This document shows positions 22,432-31,619 of a stretch of 64,000 bases of DNA, piece by piece (position 1 is the stretch's first letter; the number at the start of each line of letters is the position of its first letter). The stretch covers positions 1-64,000 of the forward strand of contig NZ_CAADXO010000012.1 of the NCBI RefSeq assembly GCF_900753045.1. Reading direction: 5' to 3'. The stretch comes from an uncultured Phascolarctobacterium sp. GTDB lineage: Bacteria > Bacillota > Negativicutes > Acidaminococcales > Acidaminococcaceae. Made by a program: the position numbers and the translations under genes. The notes under the pieces were generated by a model. The model ran no database searches and had not been told where the DNA came from. It was given only the letters and a program-made list of their open reading frames with translations.

Positions 22432-23216
22432 TGATCTATTTTATTGGTGCTGGTCCTGGTGCAGCTGACTTAATTACTGTAAAAGGTAAAGAACTTTTGG
22501 AAAAGGCTGACCTGGTTATTTACGCAGGCTCCCTTGTTAACCCGGAACTGCTGAAATACTGCAAACCGGAATGTACTATTATGAACAGTGCAACTATGAC
22601 CTTGGAAGAGGTTATCGCTGCTATGGTTCCCGCAGCTCAGGCCGGCAAGCTGGTTGTACGCCTGCACACCGGTGACCCCAGCGTTTACGGTGCACATCGC
22701 GAGCAGATTGACCTGCTGCGCAGCTACAACCTTGACTACGAGGTTGTTCCGGGCGTAAGCTCCTTCTGCGCTGCTGCTGCTTGCCTGAAGGCTGAATACA
22801 CTCTGCCGAATGTAAGCCAATCTGTTATTATCACCCGTATGGAAGGCCGTACTCCGGTTCCGAGCCATCAGAAGATTGCCGACTATGCTGCCCACAAGGC
22901 AACCATGGTTATCTTCCTGAGCAGCGGTATGCTGGAAAAACTGCAGACAGAGCTCGTAAGAGGCGGTTATAGAAACGATACTCCGGCTGCTATTGTTTAC
23001 AAAGCATCCTGGCCGGATGAAAAGGTTATCCGCTGCACCGTTGGTACCCTGGCAGAAAACGCTGCTAAATACGGTATCAACAAAACTGCGCTGATTACCG
23101 TCGGCGGCTTCCTGGGCAACGCTTACGACCGCAGTGAGCTGTACAACCCGACCTTCGCTCACGGCTTCCGTGAAGCAGACCCGACTAAACTGGACGTTAA
23201 GCCCGAGGTTAAATAA
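22431..23216 (+). CDS. cbiF: Cobalt-precorrin-4 C11-methyltransferase CbiF
   Basis: 261 aa, tetrapyrrole methylase. IYFIGAGPGAADLITVKG at the N-terminus is the SAM site. LHTGDPSVYGAHREQIDLL near residue 78 and VVPGVSSFCAAAA near 106 are the CbiF/CobM signatures. It methylates C11 of cobalt-precorrin-4. Coupled to cbiL by a 1-bp overlap and followed 3 bp later by cbiG, its pathway partner. Confidence 0.95.
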   Translation: MIYFIGAGPGAADLITVKGKELLEKADLVIYAGSLVNPELLKYCKPECTIMNSATMTLEEVIAAMVPAAQAGKLVVRLHTGDPSVYGAHREQIDLLRSYNLDYEVVPGVSSFCAAAACLKAEYTLPNVSQSVIITRMEGRTPVPSHQKIADYAAHKATMVIFLSSGMLEKLQTELVRGGYRNDTPAAIVYKASWPDEKVIRCTVGTLAENAAKYGINKTALITVGGFLGNAYDRSELYNPTFAHGFREADPTKLDVKPEVK

Positions 23217-23219
23217 GCT

Positions 23220-24287
23220 ATGCGCGCGGCTATATTTTCCTTTTCGGCGCGTGGTGCGGAGCTGAGCAAAAAGGTTGCCGAATACCTGCACAGCATCGGT
23301 TATGAAACGGAGCTGCAGACTGTAGCGAAGTATGCGGAGCAGACGGGCATTGCCCCGATGCTGCCGGACCATAACGGTGCCTGCGCAGCTGTTTTCAACA
23401 AATGTCAGGCGTTGGTATACGTCGGCGCTGTCGGTATTGCGGTGCGTACTATCGCGCCCTTTATCAAAAGCAAGCTGACGGACCCTGCGGTTATTTCGGT
23501 AGACGAACGCGGTAGCTTTGTTATTCCTCTGCTTGCAGGTCACATCGGCGGAGCCAATGAGCTTTCGCGCTGTCTGGCAGCAGCGCTGGGCGCAACTGCC
23601 TGCGTGACTACGGCGACGGATGTCAATGGTCTTTTCGCTGTTGACGAATGGGCGGCCCGCAACCGCATGGTGCTGTGCTCTCTGGCAGCAGCCAAGGATT
23701 TTGCTGCAGCACTGGTGGGGGATGAAAAGGTAGGCCTGTATTATGATAAGGAATTTCAGCTTACAGGTCCGCTGCCCAAGCTGGTAGTTGAGGACAGCAG
23801 CCTGCCCGTAGGTATGGCTGTTACCTTGCAAAAGCATTTGCAGCCTTTTGCGACTACGGTACGCCTGCTTCCCAAGATTGTGCATCTGGGAATCGGCTGC
23901 CGCCGCAATACGCCCTTGGAAAATATTGAAGCTCTGGTACTGCCGGAGCTGGAAAAGCTGCAGCTGGACAAGCGTTCTGTTGTGGCAATTGCAAGTGTAG
24001 ATTTGAAAAAAGATGAGCAGGGTTTACTGGCCTTTGCCAAAAAATATAACTTTGCTGCTAATTTCTATTCAGCCGATGAATTGAACAGTGTAGCAGGCGA
24101 TTTCACGCCCTCGGCCTTTGTGCAGAGCGTAGTTGGTGTAAGCAACGTATGCGAGCGCAGTGCTGTGAAAGACAGCAAGGGCGGCAGGCTGCTGCTGCGC
24201 AAGACAAGTCTGAATGGTGTAACTCTGGCTGTTGCAGCCGAAAACCTGGTTCTGGATTTTGCCAGAACCGGATTGAAGACTGATTAA
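23220..24287 (+). CDS. cbiG: Cobalt-precorrin-5A hydrolase CbiG
   Basis: 355 aa. Opens the delta-lactone of cobalt-precorrin-5A with release of acetaldehyde, a step unique to the anaerobic route. The CbiG N-terminal region shows ALVYVGAVGIAVRTIAPFIKSK near residue 61 and VPLLAGHIGGANELSR-like sequence near 103. The C-terminal CbiG domain has HLGIGCRRNTPLENIE near 223 and ASVDLKKDEQGLLAFA near 260. Full length, not fused to other Cbi domains. Packed between cbiF and cbiH. Confidence 0.94.
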   Translation: MRAAIFSFSARGAELSKKVAEYLHSIGYETELQTVAKYAEQTGIAPMLPDHNGACAAVFNKCQALVYVGAVGIAVRTIAPFIKSKLTDPAVISVDERGSFVIPLLAGHIGGANELSRCLAAALGATACVTTATDVNGLFAVDEWAARNRMVLCSLAAAKDFAAALVGDEKVGLYYDKEFQLTGPLPKLVVEDSSLPVGMAVTLQKHLQPFATTVRLLPKIVHLGIGCRRNTPLENIEALVLPELEKLQLDKRSVVAIASVDLKKDEQGLLAFAKKYNFAANFYSADELNSVAGDFTPSAFVQSVVGVSNVCERSAVKDSKGGRLLLRKTSLNGVTLAVAAENLVLDFARTGLKTD

Positions 24288-24299
24288 GGAGACGAGATA

Positions 24300-25031
24300 A
24301 TGGGTAAATTATTTGTTGTGGGCCTTGGCCCCGGCGGCGTAGAGCAAATGACCAAAAGAGCTTACGACGCACTGAAGTCCTGCGATGTTATTGCAGGCTA
24401 CAATGTATACGTTAACCTGATTAAGGAAGATTTCAAGGAGAAGGAATTCCTCTCCAACGGCATGCGTAAAGAGGTTGACCGCTGCAAGCTGGCTCTGGAT
24501 GAAGCTCTGAAGGGCAAAACCGTTGCTATGATTTCCAGCGGCGATGCAGGCGTTTACGGCATGGCAGGCATTATGTGCCAGGTTGCCAAGGATCATCCCG
24601 AAATTGAAATCGAGGTTGTTCCCGGCATTACCGCAGCATGCTCCGGCGCTGCTGTACTGGGCGCACCGCTGATCAGCGACTTCTGCCTGATTTCCCTCAG
24701 CGATTTGCTGACTCCGTGGGAAAAAATCGAGAAGCGTCTAGACTGCGCTTCCAAAGGCGATTTCTGCATCTGCCTGTATAACCCTTCCAGCCACAAGCGT
24801 CATGATTACCTGCAAAAGGCTTGCGATATCATGCTGAAAAATCAGCCTGGTACCATTCCTGCGGGCATTGTACGCAACATCGGCCGCGATGGTCAGGACT
24901 TTGAACTGACTACTTTGGCAGAGCTGCGCGATAAACAGGTAGATATGTTCTCTACCGTTATTATCGGCAACACCCAGACCGAAGTAATCAATGGCCGTAT
25001 GGTAACCCCGCGTGGTTACAAGCTGGCATGA
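24300..25031 (+). CDS. cbiH: Cobalt-factor III C17-methyltransferase CbiH
   Basis: 243 aa, tetrapyrrole methylase responsible for C17 methylation and ring contraction. LFVVGLGPGGVEQMT at residue 3 is the SAM loop. SSGDAGVYGMAGIMCQVA near 79 and LCLYNPSSHKRHDYL-like sequence near 157 are typical of CbiH/CobJ. No extra ferredoxin-like domain is fused, unlike some long CbiH60 forms. Its end overlaps cbiJ by 4 bp. Confidence 0.95.
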   Translation: MGKLFVVGLGPGGVEQMTKRAYDALKSCDVIAGYNVYVNLIKEDFKEKEFLSNGMRKEVDRCKLALDEALKGKTVAMISSGDAGVYGMAGIMCQVAKDHPEIEIEVVPGITAACSGAAVLGAPLISDFCLISLSDLLTPWEKIEKRLDCASKGDFCICLYNPSSHKRHDYLQKACDIMLKNQPGTIPAGIVRNIGRDGQDFELTTLAELRDKQVDMFSTVIIGNTQTEVINGRMVTPRGYKLA

Positions 25032-25792
25032 AACCGGTAATTTGGCTTATTGGCGGCACCAGTGAGGGACGCCGCCTGATTAAGGAGCTGGCAAAGCTGC
25101 CGGTGGAGCTGTATGTTTCTGTTGCTACGGATTACGGTGCGTCCTTGATTGAGCCGCAGCCGGGAATGACCGTTATGGCAGAGCGTATGGACCTTGCAGC
25201 TATGTGTGCCTTTATTCGGGAGCATCGCCCTGCCTGCGTTATCGACGCTACGCATCCTTATGCTACCGTTGTTACCGCAACGGTGCAGGAGGCCTGCAGC
25301 ACCGAGCAGGTTGAATATCTGCGTCTGGTGCGTCCGTCGGGCGAGGGCGGCGATTACATTACCGTTCATGATTTTGCGGAAGCAGTTGAGCTTCTGAATC
25401 ATCTGGACGGTGGCATCTTCCTTACTACCGGAAGCAAGAATCTGCCGGACTTCACCGCTGTGCATGATTACGCCGAGCGTATCGTTCTGCGTATCCTGCC
25501 GCTGGAAAGCAGCCTGCAGATTGCCTTGAAGCTTGGTTACAAGCCTGCGCACATTATCTGTATGCAGGGACCGTTCAGCAAGGAGCTGAATGTTGCTATG
25601 CTGAAAAAGTATGGCAGCAAGTTTATGGTAACCAAGGATTCCGGTGCTGTCGGCGGCTTTGACGAAAAGGTGGAGGCAGCGGCTGCTGCCGGCGCCAAGC
25701 TGATAGTCATCGGCCGTGCACAGGAGGAAACCGGTGCCGGCTATAGTGAGATTGTTGATTACCTTAAGCAGCATTTTGCTGCCGGTAATTGA
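25028..25792 (+). CDS. cbiJ: Cobalt-precorrin-6A reductase CbiJ
   Basis: 254 aa. NAD(P)H-dependent reduction of the macrocycle at C18-C19. IWLIGGTSEGRRLIKEL opens the protein, CVIDATHPYA lies near residue 71, FLTTGSKNL near 130 and VTKDSGAVGGFDEKVEAA near 200; all are CbiJ/CobK hallmarks. ATGA overlap with cbiH indicates coupling. Confidence 0.95.
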   Translation: MKPVIWLIGGTSEGRRLIKELAKLPVELYVSVATDYGASLIEPQPGMTVMAERMDLAAMCAFIREHRPACVIDATHPYATVVTATVQEACSTEQVEYLRLVRPSGEGGDYITVHDFAEAVELLNHLDGGIFLTTGSKNLPDFTAVHDYAERIVLRILPLESSLQIALKLGYKPAHIICMQGPFSKELNVAMLKKYGSKFMVTKDSGAVGGFDEKVEAAAAAGAKLIVIGRAQEETGAGYSEIVDYLKQHFAAGN

Positions 25793-25819
25793 TATAAATA
25801 AAAAGGAGGCTTGCTTCCT

Positions 25820-27043
25820 ATGTCGCAAAAATTGCGCGTAAACATCGTCGGTATCGGCCCCGGTAACCCCGATTTGCTGACCGGCGAAGCACGTCAGGCT
25901 ATTGCCTCAAGTAATATCTTGATTGGCGACAAACGCATGCTGGCTGCTTTTGCAGACAGCAGCAAAACTGTATATGATACAATCAAAACTGCTGCTATTG
26001 CTGAGATTGCAGCGCAGGCACAGCCTGATAAGGATGTGCTGGCGGTGCTGGTTTCCGGCGATGTAGGCTTTTTCAGCCTCGCCAAAACCATCAGCGGTAA
26101 GCTGCCGGATTGTGAATGTGTCCGCTACTGCGGCATCAGCAGCCTGGTATATTTTTCCTCCAAGCTGCAGCTGTCCTGGGATGACGCCAAAATCGTCAGC
26201 ATGCACGGACGCACGCAAAACCTGGTAGCGGCAGTTGCTCGTAACAAAAAAGTATTTTCCTTGACCGGCGGAGAGAATTCTCCGCAAAAGCTGTGCGCAC
26301 AGCTGTGCGAGCATGGTCTTGGTCAGGTTCAGGTCTATGTAGGTGAAAACCTTTCTTATCCCGAAGAAAAAATCACCAGCGGTACAGCGGAAGAAATTAG
26401 TGCCTTGGATTTCCCGTCCTTATCTGTAATGATGATTTTGAACGAGGATGCGCAAAGCTTTACTTCTACCGTACACGGCCTTGCCGATGACCTGTTCCAG
26501 CGCAGCAAGGTGCCCATGACCAAACAGGAGGTACGCAGCGTATCGATGTCCAAGCTGCAGCCGAAGGCTACGGATTTGATTTATGACATCGGTGCCGGTA
26601 CAGGCTCCTGCTCCATTGAGCTGGCTCTGCTTGCCAGCCAAGGTAAGGTTTGGGCCTTTGAGCGCAACCCTGTTGCCGTTGAGCTCCTCGGAAAGAACAA
26701 GGCCTTGTTTGGCGTTGACAATCTGGAGGTTATTGCCGGTGAGGCTTTGGAAAATATCAAAGCCATGCCTGCTCCCGATTGTGTTTTCGTAGGCGGCAGC
26801 GGCGGCGATTTGTGTGAAATGCTGGATGTAATTTATGCCAAGAACAGTGACTGCCGTGTTGTAATCAATGCCATTACGGTAGAAACTCTGGCAGAGGTTG
26901 CTGCTTATTACAAGGAGCATCCCGCTTACAGTCTGGAAATCGTCAATGTGTTTGTAGCGCGCAGCAAGCATCTGGGCAGCTACAACCTGATGATGGCACA
27001 AAACCCTGTATATGTAATGACTGCATTGAAGAAGGAAGATTAA
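25820..27043 (+). CDS. cbiET: Fused cobalt-precorrin-7 C5-methyltransferase / cobalt-precorrin-6B C15-methyltransferase (CbiET)
   Basis: 407 aa, CobL-like fusion. Residues 1 to about 200 are CbiE, a tetrapyrrole methylase (NIVGIGPGNPDLLTGEA). Residues about 215-407 are CbiT, a class I methyltransferase (DLIYDIGAGTGSCSIELAL near 250, VWAFERNP, FVGGSGGDL) that methylates C15 and decarboxylates the C12 acetate. Start: ATG 25820, 10 bp after AAAGGAGG; the in-frame TTG at 25811 is too close to that site. Separate genes in many anaerobes; fused here. Confidence 0.94.
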   Translation: MSQKLRVNIVGIGPGNPDLLTGEARQAIASSNILIGDKRMLAAFADSSKTVYDTIKTAAIAEIAAQAQPDKDVLAVLVSGDVGFFSLAKTISGKLPDCECVRYCGISSLVYFSSKLQLSWDDAKIVSMHGRTQNLVAAVARNKKVFSLTGGENSPQKLCAQLCEHGLGQVQVYVGENLSYPEEKITSGTAEEISALDFPSLSVMMILNEDAQSFTSTVHGLADDLFQRSKVPMTKQEVRSVSMSKLQPKATDLIYDIGAGTGSCSIELALLASQGKVWAFERNPVAVELLGKNKALFGVDNLEVIAGEALENIKAMPAPDCVFVGGSGGDLCEMLDVIYAKNSDCRVVINAITVETLAEVAAYYKEHPAYSLEIVNVFVARSKHLGSYNLMMAQNPVYVMTALKKED

Positions 27044-27044
27044 C

Positions 27045-28406
27045 ATGGCTGAAGTAAAAGTTCCACGTTTTATGATCAGTGCTCCCGGTAGCGGCAGCGG
27101 CAAGACTACTATCGTCTGCGGCCTGCTGAAGGCGCTGATGGAAAAAGGGCTGTCTGTGGCAGCCTTCAAATCAGGACCTGATTATATTGACCCGATGTTT
27201 CATTCTCGTGTTATCGGAGCAAAATCCCGCAATTTGGATCTGTTCATGCTGGGGCAGGCTACAACCCGTTATCTGGTGGCAAAAAACGCACGCCGTGCGG
27301 ATGTAGCCGTCTTTGAAGGAGCGATGGGCTTTTACGACGGTATGGGTAAAACCACGGAAGCCAGTGCTTACGAGCTGGCCTGCACCTGCGATGTTCCGGT
27401 AGTATTGGTTGTCAACGGCAAGGGAGCCGCCTTATCCATTGCTGCGACCATCAAGGGCTTTAAGGAATTCCGCAGCGACAGCCACATCGTCGGTGCTATC
27501 TTAAACAATGTTAATCCGATGAGCTATCTTTTCTATAAGGATGTAATTGAACGCGAAACCGGTGTGAAGCTGTTAGGCTACTTCCCGGTGATGCAGGATT
27601 GTAACTTTGAAAGCCGTCATTTAGGCCTGGTTACAGCCGAGGAAATAGGAGATTTGCAGCAGATAGTTGCCAAGCTGGCAGCTCAGGCAGCCAAATCTGT
27701 CGATTTGGACGGCCTGCTGCAGGTAGCGGCGCAGGCCGCACCGCTTGCGTATGACGAGGTAAGCCTTGAACCCGTCGGACGTATGCGTGTGGCAGTCGCT
27801 ATGGACAAAGCCTTCTGTTTCTACTATCATGACGCACTTGACCTCTTAGCTGAGCTGGGTGCGGAGCTCGTACCCTTCAGCCCGATAGCTGATGCACATC
27901 TCCCGGAGAACATCAGCGGCCTTGTATTGGGCGGAGGCTATCCTGAGCTTTACGCACAGCAACTGGCAGACAACAAAACGCTGCTGCAGGAGCTGAAAAC
28001 CGCTATCGACGGCGGTATGCCTTGTTTTGCGGAATGCGGCGGCTTTATGTATCTGCTGGAGCATTATCGCGACGGCGATAAGCTGTACAGCTGGGTAGGT
28101 GCGCTGAAGGGCGAATCGGCCATGACCAAAAAGCTGACGCGCTTCGGTTATGTGCACCTGACGGCGCAGCAGGATAATCTGCTGTGTCCTGCCGGCGGTA
28201 CGATAAACGGACACGAGTTCCATTACTCCGACAGCACCAACAACGGTGCAAGCTTTATAGCTGCCAAGGCTTCCGGCCGCGGCAGCTGGGAATGCGCGAA
28301 TACAACGCCGACGCTTTATGCCGGTTATCCGCACATCCACCTGTGGGGCAATCCTGAATTTGCCCGCAGCTTTATAAAACAATGTGCAGCGTATGCTGCT
28401 AAATAG
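27045..28406 (+). CDS. cbiA: Cobyrinate a,c-diamide synthase CbiA
   Basis: 453 aa. ATP- and glutamine-dependent amidation of the a and c side chains. The N-terminal P-loop-type domain has SAPGSGSGKTT and KSGPDYIDPMFHS. The C-terminal class I glutaminase-like domain has the nucleophile Cys in FAECGGFMYL near residue 331 and HEFHYS near 390. It starts 1 bp after cbiET. Expected family length. Confidence 0.95.
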   Translation: MAEVKVPRFMISAPGSGSGKTTIVCGLLKALMEKGLSVAAFKSGPDYIDPMFHSRVIGAKSRNLDLFMLGQATTRYLVAKNARRADVAVFEGAMGFYDGMGKTTEASAYELACTCDVPVVLVVNGKGAALSIAATIKGFKEFRSDSHIVGAILNNVNPMSYLFYKDVIERETGVKLLGYFPVMQDCNFESRHLGLVTAEEIGDLQQIVAKLAAQAAKSVDLDGLLQVAAQAAPLAYDEVSLEPVGRMRVAVAMDKAFCFYYHDALDLLAELGAELVPFSPIADAHLPENISGLVLGGGYPELYAQQLADNKTLLQELKTAIDGGMPCFAECGGFMYLLEHYRDGDKLYSWVGALKGESAMTKKLTRFGYVHLTAQQDNLLCPAGGTINGHEFHYSDSTNNGASFIAAKASGRGSWECANTTPTLYAGYPHIHLWGNPEFARSFIKQCAAYAAK

Positions 28407-28442
28407 CAGTCAAAAGACTGCTGAAAAGGGGAGTTTGCTTAG

Positions 28443-29411
28443 ATGATGACCTTAGGCGCAATTGTAGCAGGTTTTATTATAGATTTGATTTTCGGTGACC
28501 CGCATTGGCTGCCGCATCCGATCTGCTTAATTGGCAATTTAATAGGATTTCTGGATAAAAAACTGCGGCGTATGCTTGCTCCCGGCGAGACAGCATTACT
28601 GCTCGGCGGTGCCTTGATGGTAATAATCGTGCTGGTTCTTACCTTTGCCGTGCCGTATGCTGTGCTGACGTTGGCGGAACAGGTTAGCCCCTGGCTGCGT
28701 TTTGCTCTGGAAACCGTTATGTGCTACCAGATTTTTGCTACAAAATGTCTGCGTGACGAAAGCATGAAGGTATACACTGCCCTGAAGGATAACGATCTTG
28801 TGGATGCAAGACTGAAGCTTTCCTGGATCGTTGGGCGTGATACAAAAGAACTTGATGCTGCAGAGGTGACTAAGGGCGCAGTAGAAACCGTTGCGGAAAA
28901 TACTGCCGACGGCATTATCGCTCCGATGTTCTATATGTTTATCGGCGGCGCTCCTCTGGCCTTTTTGTACAAAGGCATCAATACTATGGATTCCATGGTC
29001 GGTTATAAAAATGACACGTATCTTTATTTTGGACGCTGTGCTGCCAAGCTTGATGATTTGGCCAATCTGATTCCCGCGCGTATTACCGGTCTGGTAATGA
29101 TTGTGGCATCTTATTTCCTTAATCTTGATGCCAAGAGAGCGTGGAAAACATTCTGGCGCGACCGCTATCATCATCTCAGTCCTAATTCCGCAATGACGGA
29201 ATCAGTTACGGCCGGTGCCTTGAACATCCAGCTCGGCGGCGATCATTTTTATTTCGGTAAGCTCGTCCACAAGGAAACCATCGGCGACGACATCCGTCCG
29301 GTGTGCCCCGAGGATATAGTTACCACCAACAATTTACTTTATATGACGGCTGTTCTCAGCCTGTTGCTGTTTTCTCTGATTTATCTGGTTAACAGTCTTA
29401 TTTTGAAATGA
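28443..29411 (+). CDS. cbiB: Adenosylcobinamide-phosphate synthase CbiB
   Basis: 322 aa membrane protein that condenses the corrin f side chain with (R)-1-aminopropanol phosphate. Family markers: DLIFGDPHWLPHPICLIG near residue 14, VGRDTKELDAAEVTKGAVETVAENTADGIIAP near 120 and the late PNSAMTESVTAGALNIQLGG near 247. About four hydrophobic segments, including the C-terminus. It precedes cobD, which makes its substrate. Confidence 0.95.
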   Translation: MMTLGAIVAGFIIDLIFGDPHWLPHPICLIGNLIGFLDKKLRRMLAPGETALLLGGALMVIIVLVLTFAVPYAVLTLAEQVSPWLRFALETVMCYQIFATKCLRDESMKVYTALKDNDLVDARLKLSWIVGRDTKELDAAEVTKGAVETVAENTADGIIAPMFYMFIGGAPLAFLYKGINTMDSMVGYKNDTYLYFGRCAAKLDDLANLIPARITGLVMIVASYFLNLDAKRAWKTFWRDRYHHLSPNSAMTESVTAGALNIQLGGDHFYFGKLVHKETIGDDIRPVCPEDIVTTNNLLYMTAVLSLLLFSLIYLVNSLILK

Positions 29412-29423
29412 AGCAGGTAGAAG

Positions 29424-30506
29424 ATGATGTATAAATACGAACACGGCGGAGATATCTATACGGAAAAGCTGACCAGGGATGGTCGTCCCTTCGTAGATTA
29501 TTCTGCCAATATCAATCCTCTTGGCCTGCCGCTTGGTATAAAGCAGGCCGTTCAACAGGCTTTAAAGCTTTGTATCAACTATCCTGATCCCTTCTGCCGC
29601 GAGCTGGCAGAGGTGACAGCAAGCTATATGCAGCTGCCGCAGGAGTACATTTTCTTCGGTAACGGTGCGGCCGACGTGCTGTTCCGTCTGGCGCTGGCCT
29701 TGAAGCCCGGACGAGCACTTTTATTGGCACCTACCTTTGCCGATTACGAAAAGGCTCTGCGCACGGTGGACTGCAAAATAAGCTATTATAATCTGCAGGA
29801 GGCGCGTGATTTTGCTGCTGACAATGATATTGTCGATGCGATTACGCCCGATACAGATCTGGTTGTTATCTGTAATCCCAATAATCCTACCGGCCAGCTG
29901 ACGAGCCGTGAGCTGCTGGTGCAGATTCTCGACAAATGCCGTCTGGTAGGAGCCCATCTTTTGATAGATGAATGCTTTATGGATTTTGTCAGTGAGGAAA
30001 AGGCCTTCAGTATGCGTGATTTACTGGCATCCTATCCTGAACTGATTATTCTTAAGGCTTTCACCAAAACCTTTGCGATGCCCGGCATCCGCTTAGGCTA
30101 TTGCCTCAGCGGCAGCAGTGAGCTGAACACAGCGCTGCATCAGAGCGGTCAGGACTGGAACGTTTCCATTCTGGCGCAGGAGGCAGGCAAGGCTGCTTTA
30201 AAGGAGCACGAATATCTGGCCAAATCCTTTAAGCTGATTGAGCAGGAGCGCAGCTATCTGCGTAACCAGCTTGCGGCTTTGGGTGCCAAGGTATACGGCT
30301 CGGAGGCCAACTATATTTTCTTTTATCTGCCGCAGCCGGAAAATCTTCCGGAGCTGTTGCATGAGCGTGGCTATCTGATACGTTCATGTGACAACTACCA
30401 CAATCTGCAGGCAGGTTATTACCGTATCGCGGTCAAAACGAGAGTGCAGAACCGCGGTCTAATTAAAGCACTTAAGGAAGCAATAAAAACATGCGCTCTT
30501 TATTAG
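29424..30506 (+). CDS. cobD: L-threonine-O-3-phosphate decarboxylase CobD
   Basis: 360 aa, HisC-like fold type I PLP enzyme making aminopropanol phosphate for CbiB. It starts YKYEHGGDIYTEKL, the CobD opening. Further markers are SANINPLGLP near residue 30, NPNNPTGQLTS near 151, DECFMDF near 178 and the PLP-lysine segment KAFTKTFAMPGIRLGY near 211. The last 16 bp overlap the next gene. Confidence 0.93.
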   Translation: MMYKYEHGGDIYTEKLTRDGRPFVDYSANINPLGLPLGIKQAVQQALKLCINYPDPFCRELAEVTASYMQLPQEYIFFGNGAADVLFRLALALKPGRALLLAPTFADYEKALRTVDCKISYYNLQEARDFAADNDIVDAITPDTDLVVICNPNNPTGQLTSRELLVQILDKCRLVGAHLLIDECFMDFVSEEKAFSMRDLLASYPELIILKAFTKTFAMPGIRLGYCLSGSSELNTALHQSGQDWNVSILAQEAGKAALKEHEYLAKSFKLIEQERSYLRNQLAALGAKVYGSEANYIFFYLPQPENLPELLHERGYLIRSCDNYHNLQAGYYRIAVKTRVQNRGLIKALKEAIKTCALY

Positions 30507-31618
30507 TATTAATTGATGGCTTAGGCGATTCCCCGATTCCTGCATGGCAGGGACAGACTCCCTTTGAGCACGCAGTGCATCCTGCGATGGATGCGCTGGC
30601 TGCTTCCGGGACACTTGGGAGCCTCAGCATATGTGAAAATGACATCATTCCCGAAAGCTGCAGCTGTATTCTGCGGCTTCTGGGTGTAGATAAAAAGGAT
30701 ATACCGCACAACCGTGCTTATCTGGAGCTGTTGGCGCACAACCGTGATATTTCCGAATATGAAATGGTGCTGCGCTGCAATCTGGCTGCTGTTGATGCAT
30801 CCGGCCGTCTTGCTGCCTTTAATGGGCAGGGACTTACGCCGCTGGAGATGCAGCAGGCTGCCAAGCAGTGTGACGGTATCCTTAAAGATATAGAGTTTAT
30901 TCATTTATCCGAATACCGTAATCTTTTAGTTATGAACAGAGAAGCAAGCGTACTGAACTGCGCCGTACAGCCTCCGCACGAAAGTGTGGGTGAGGATGTA
31001 AGCGAGCTGCTGCAGGAGCTGCGTAGCCAATCTCTGTCCATTAACTATTTTCTGCAGGAGGCGGCAAAAAGGCTGCAACCCTTTGCCCGCGACGGCCTGC
31101 AGTACATCCTCTATCCCTGGGGCCCTTCGGCCCGTCAGGGACTGCCTTCCTTCAGCGGTCTGCACGGACTGCGCGGTGGGGCGGTGTGCAAGGCGGAGAT
31201 TGTCATCGGCATCGCCAAAGCCTTGGGCATGGATGTAATAACACCGCCGAATGCAACCGGCGATGTGGACACTGATATTATGGCGAAGGCCGAAGCAACA
31301 CTTGCTATGCTGCAGCAGGATGATTTCGTTATTGCACATTTCAACGGCAGTGACGAGGCGGCTCATCGTTATGATTATCAGGGCAAGGCTGATTTTATCA
31401 GCAGGATAGATACCCAGTTTTTACAGACCATAGCAGCAAAGTATCATGAACCACTGAAGCTCGTCATCTGCGGCGACCACGTTACCAGCTCGGTAACAGG
31501 TAAGCACGGTGACGGCTGCACGCCTGTAATTGCAGGCTATCTTAATACCACAGGTCACAGTATCCGGCTGCAAAGCTACCGTGACATACTGGACTTTTTG
31601 ATGAAAGAGAGTGATTAA
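30491..31618 (+). CDS. ApgM-like alkaline phosphatase superfamily protein in the cobalamin operon
   Basis: 375 aa, resembling archaeal-type cofactor-independent phosphoglycerate mutases: N-terminal metal motif VLIDGLGDSP, later HFNGSDEAAHRYDYQGK near residue 275 and CGDHVTSSVTGKHGDG near 325, which supply the metal-binding Asp/His set. It overlaps cobD by 16 bp and is followed at once by cobQ, so it should act in B12 synthesis. Plausible roles are alpha-ribazole-5'-phosphate phosphatase (in place of CobC) or L-threonine kinase supplying CobD, since ApgM relatives are annotated as homoserine kinases. Neither CobC nor PduX is in the window. The function is inference; the fold assignment is firmer. 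Confidence 0.75.
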   Translation: MRSLLVLIDGLGDSPIPAWQGQTPFEHAVHPAMDALAASGTLGSLSICENDIIPESCSCILRLLGVDKKDIPHNRAYLELLAHNRDISEYEMVLRCNLAAVDASGRLAAFNGQGLTPLEMQQAAKQCDGILKDIEFIHLSEYRNLLVMNREASVLNCAVQPPHESVGEDVSELLQELRSQSLSINYFLQEAAKRLQPFARDGLQYILYPWGPSARQGLPSFSGLHGLRGGAVCKAEIVIGIAKALGMDVITPPNATGDVDTDIMAKAEATLAMLQQDDFVIAHFNGSDEAAHRYDYQGKADFISRIDTQFLQTIAAKYHEPLKLVICGDHVTSSVTGKHGDGCTPVIAGYLNTTGHSIRLQSYRDILDFLMKESD

Positions 31619-31619
31619 A

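Noticed and set aside
22470..23885. 471-aa open frame antisense to cbiF and cbiG
   Set aside because: Opposite two strongly conserved cobalamin genes; no domain recognisable.
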